A stretch of DNA of 5,382 bases from the NCBI GenBank assembly GCA_003161495.1, contig PMOP01000013.1, forward strand, positions 1-5,382, read 5' to 3'. This stretch comes from Acidobacteriota bacterium (lineage in GTDB: Bacteria; Acidobacteriota; Terriglobia; Acidiferrales; UBA7541). The notes under the pieces were generated by a model that saw nothing but the letters and a program-made list of their open reading frames with translations, ran no database searches and had not been told where the DNA came from. The position numbers were made by a program, and so were the translations under genes. This document shows positions 4,859-5,382 of the stretch, piece after piece (the first letter of the stretch is position 1; every line of letters begins with the position of its first letter).

Positions 4859-4983
4859 TCGCCCTCAGAGATTGTCTTGAGGCTCAATATTGTAAGATTA
4901 AGATAATCCATTCCTACCGTCTCGCGGAAGGTGAGCGAGGCGGACAGACTTGCGGAGTCATATGCAAAGCTGATGTATTTCAT
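4855..4983 (-). CDS. Small gene of 42 residues, translationally coupled to the next gene
   Basis: ATG at 4983 opens a 42-codon frame (MKYISFAYDSASLSASLTFR, then ETVGMDYLNLTILSLKTISE, ending GE) that closes with TGA at 4857-4855. It starts 6 bases after the stop of the MerR-like gene, with GAGGGG 10 bases upstream inside the end of that gene. It ends in an ATGA overlap with the 156-residue membrane protein. This tight fit on both sides is the main support. The product is Ser/Leu/Thr-rich with no anchor or motif I recognise. It may be a true small protein or a leader peptide controlling the downstream start. Confidence 0.5.
   Translation of the reverse strand: MKYISFAYDSASLSASLTFRETVGMDYLNLTILSLKTISEGE
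4862..4882 (-). promoter_or_regulatory. Hairpin covering the ribosome site of the 156-residue membrane protein
   Basis: In minus-strand RNA, CCUCAAGA (4882-4875) can pair with UCU-c-UGAGG (4871-4863), eight pairs with one bulge and a three-base loop. The 3' arm contains GAGG of the ribosome site GAGGG (4862-4866). Ribosomes finishing the 42-residue gene would open it, so coupling is the natural reading. Confidence 0.45.
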
Positions 4984-4989
4984 TCCAAT

Positions 4990-5202
4990 TCAACCCCTCG
5001 ATTTCTTTTTCCTGCCGGGTTTGGTTGCTGCCAGGACTTTCCTTGCCTTTTCAACATCTCGGGCCGACCAGAGGCGCACGGTCACGCCTCCCACCTTTTG
5101 CAGTGGCGGCGCTTGGACGGTTTTTGCCGCTATGTGACGCTGGAGAGTGACGAGATTCACGCCTAGTTCTTTGGCCGCTTCTCGCGTCGAGAGTCCCTTC
5201 AT
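4990..5202 (-). CDS. MerR/excisionase-type helix-turn-helix DNA-binding protein of 70 residues
   Basis: Residues 4-25 (LSTREAAKELGVNLVTLQRH) form the helix-turn-helix of the small 'excisionase/HTH_17' class. A short wing follows (KVGGVTVRLWS, 36-46), then SARDVEKARKVL, the usual 'W(s)..DVe..r' ending. The last residues, KPGRKKKSRG, are a basic tail likely to add nonspecific DNA contact. Proteins of this size act as phage excisionases, DNA-architectural factors or transcription regulators; no integrase gene is visible here to favour Xis. The start ATG has only a weak AGG about 9 bases upstream. It is the first gene of the right block, with a candidate promoter just upstream, and a 42-residue gene follows 6 bases after its stop. 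Confidence 0.8.
   Translation of the reverse strand: MKGLSTREAAKELGVNLVTLQRHIAAKTVQAPPLQKVGGVTVRLWSARDVEKARKVLAATKPGRKKKSRG
4994..4999 (-). promoter_or_regulatory. Ribosome binding site of the 42-residue gene
   Basis: GAGGGG on the minus strand lies 10 bases before the ATG at 4983, inside the last codons of the MerR-like gene. It is one of the few clear Shine-Dalgarno matches in the window and supports the small gene being translated. Confidence 0.45.
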
Positions 5203-5215
5203 GTTTTATACCTAT

Positions 5216-5244
5216 AGCATAATCCCCAATTTCCCGCCAACTAA
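5216..5244 (-). promoter_or_regulatory. Candidate promoter of the MerR-like gene
   Basis: The minus strand has TTAGTT (5244-5239), a 17-base spacer, and TATGCT (5221-5216). The -10 matches four of six consensus bases and the -35 is poor. Transcription would begin very close to the ATG at 5202, giving a leader of about ten bases. Confidence 0.3.
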
Positions 5245-5261
5245 GGAAGACGTGTAAAAAA

Positions 5262-5327
5262 TGTGCAATGAATCCTGCCAACCGTGACGATATTGACCTA
5301 GGTGACAAATGCTGTGCATTGATTCTG
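5262..5327. repeat. Imperfect direct repeat TGTGCAATGAATCCTG / TGTGCATTGATTCTG
   Basis: Two copies at 5262-5277 and 5313-5327 match at all but two or three positions and lie 51 bases apart. They sit upstream of the MerR-like gene and inside a possible plus-strand frame. Such spaced repeats can be binding sites for small HTH proteins. Confidence 0.3.
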
Positions 5328-5382
5328 GGTAACTTAGTGAAAGGAAAGAACGGACCGAGGAATCCGGCTTACAGGCTTGTCC
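5268..5382 (+). CDS. Possible start of a divergent gene, runs off the right edge (38 codons seen)
   Basis: ATG at 5268 opens a frame with no stop up to the window end: MNPANRDDIDLGDKCCALIL, then GNLVKGKNGPRNPAYRLV. AAGGA occurs about 20 bases upstream, too far to be a good ribosome site. Minus-strand frames over the same bases are also open, so openness alone is weak evidence. If real, it would be divergent from the MerR-like gene, a common regulator layout. Family not recognised. Confidence 0.3.
   Translation, partial: MNPANRDDIDLGDKCCALILGNLVKGKNGPRNPAYRLV

Noticed and set aside
5051..5308. Minus-strand frame overlapping the MerR-like gene
   Set aside because: Overlaps most of a gene with a clear helix-turn-helix and has an Arg/Ser/Gly-rich shadow composition.
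5359..5382. GAATCCGGCTTAC, resembling the 3' end of bacterial RNase P RNA
   Set aside because: The rest of the preceding 150 bases lacks other conserved RNase P core elements, so the match is taken as chance.
1..5382. CRISPR array, tRNA, insertion sequence or integrase
   Set aside because: No regularly spaced repeats, cloverleaf signature, terminal inverted repeats with transposase, or recombinase motif were seen on either strand.

Overview
The window reads as part of a tailed-phage or prophage genome. The evidence is one tightly packed strand (every well-supported gene is on the minus strand, running right to left), small genes with 1 to 4 base overlaps, a terminase-small-subunit-like protein, a Gln/Pro/Ala-rich disordered protein of virion type, and the start of what looks like a large multidomain virion protein. 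Base composition is moderate, with roughly equal GC and AT. No host marker, rRNA, tRNA or integrase is visible, so the host cannot be named and free phage cannot be told from prophage.

Right block (5382 to 3835): a 70-residue MerR/excisionase-type DNA-binding protein is followed 6 bases later by a 42-residue small gene. The stop of that small gene overlaps the start of a 156-residue single-pass membrane protein (ATGA). After a 121-base gap comes a second single-pass membrane protein of 143 residues. Both membrane proteins have an N-terminal anchor with basic residues after it, so their helical C-terminal parts are predicted to be cytoplasmic. At the far right edge a short plus-strand frame runs out of the window, possibly a divergent gene.

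Middle (3834 to 3258): 577 bases without a convincing gene. It holds several inverted repeats, an AT-rich promoter-like stretch, a 33-codon minus-strand frame with an AT-hook-like core, and a start-less plus-strand frame that resembles a gene tail.

Left block (3257 to 1): four genes arranged as an operon. They encode a terminase-small-subunit-like protein with an added C2HC zinc finger, a Cys-rich 107-residue protein that starts on a GTG overlapping the previous stop, a 480-residue Gln-rich protein, and the first 286 residues of a larger protein with three N-terminal NPID(A/L)AI motifs. The last two are best read as structural or ejected virion proteins. No large terminase, portal or capsid gene lies within the window, so the terminase assignment rests on the protein alone.

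The points most worth a second look are the zinc finger on the terminase-like protein beside a second Cys-rich protein, the repeated NPID motif, the coupled 42-residue gene whose end can fold over the next ribosome binding site, and the structured leader in front of the left operon.
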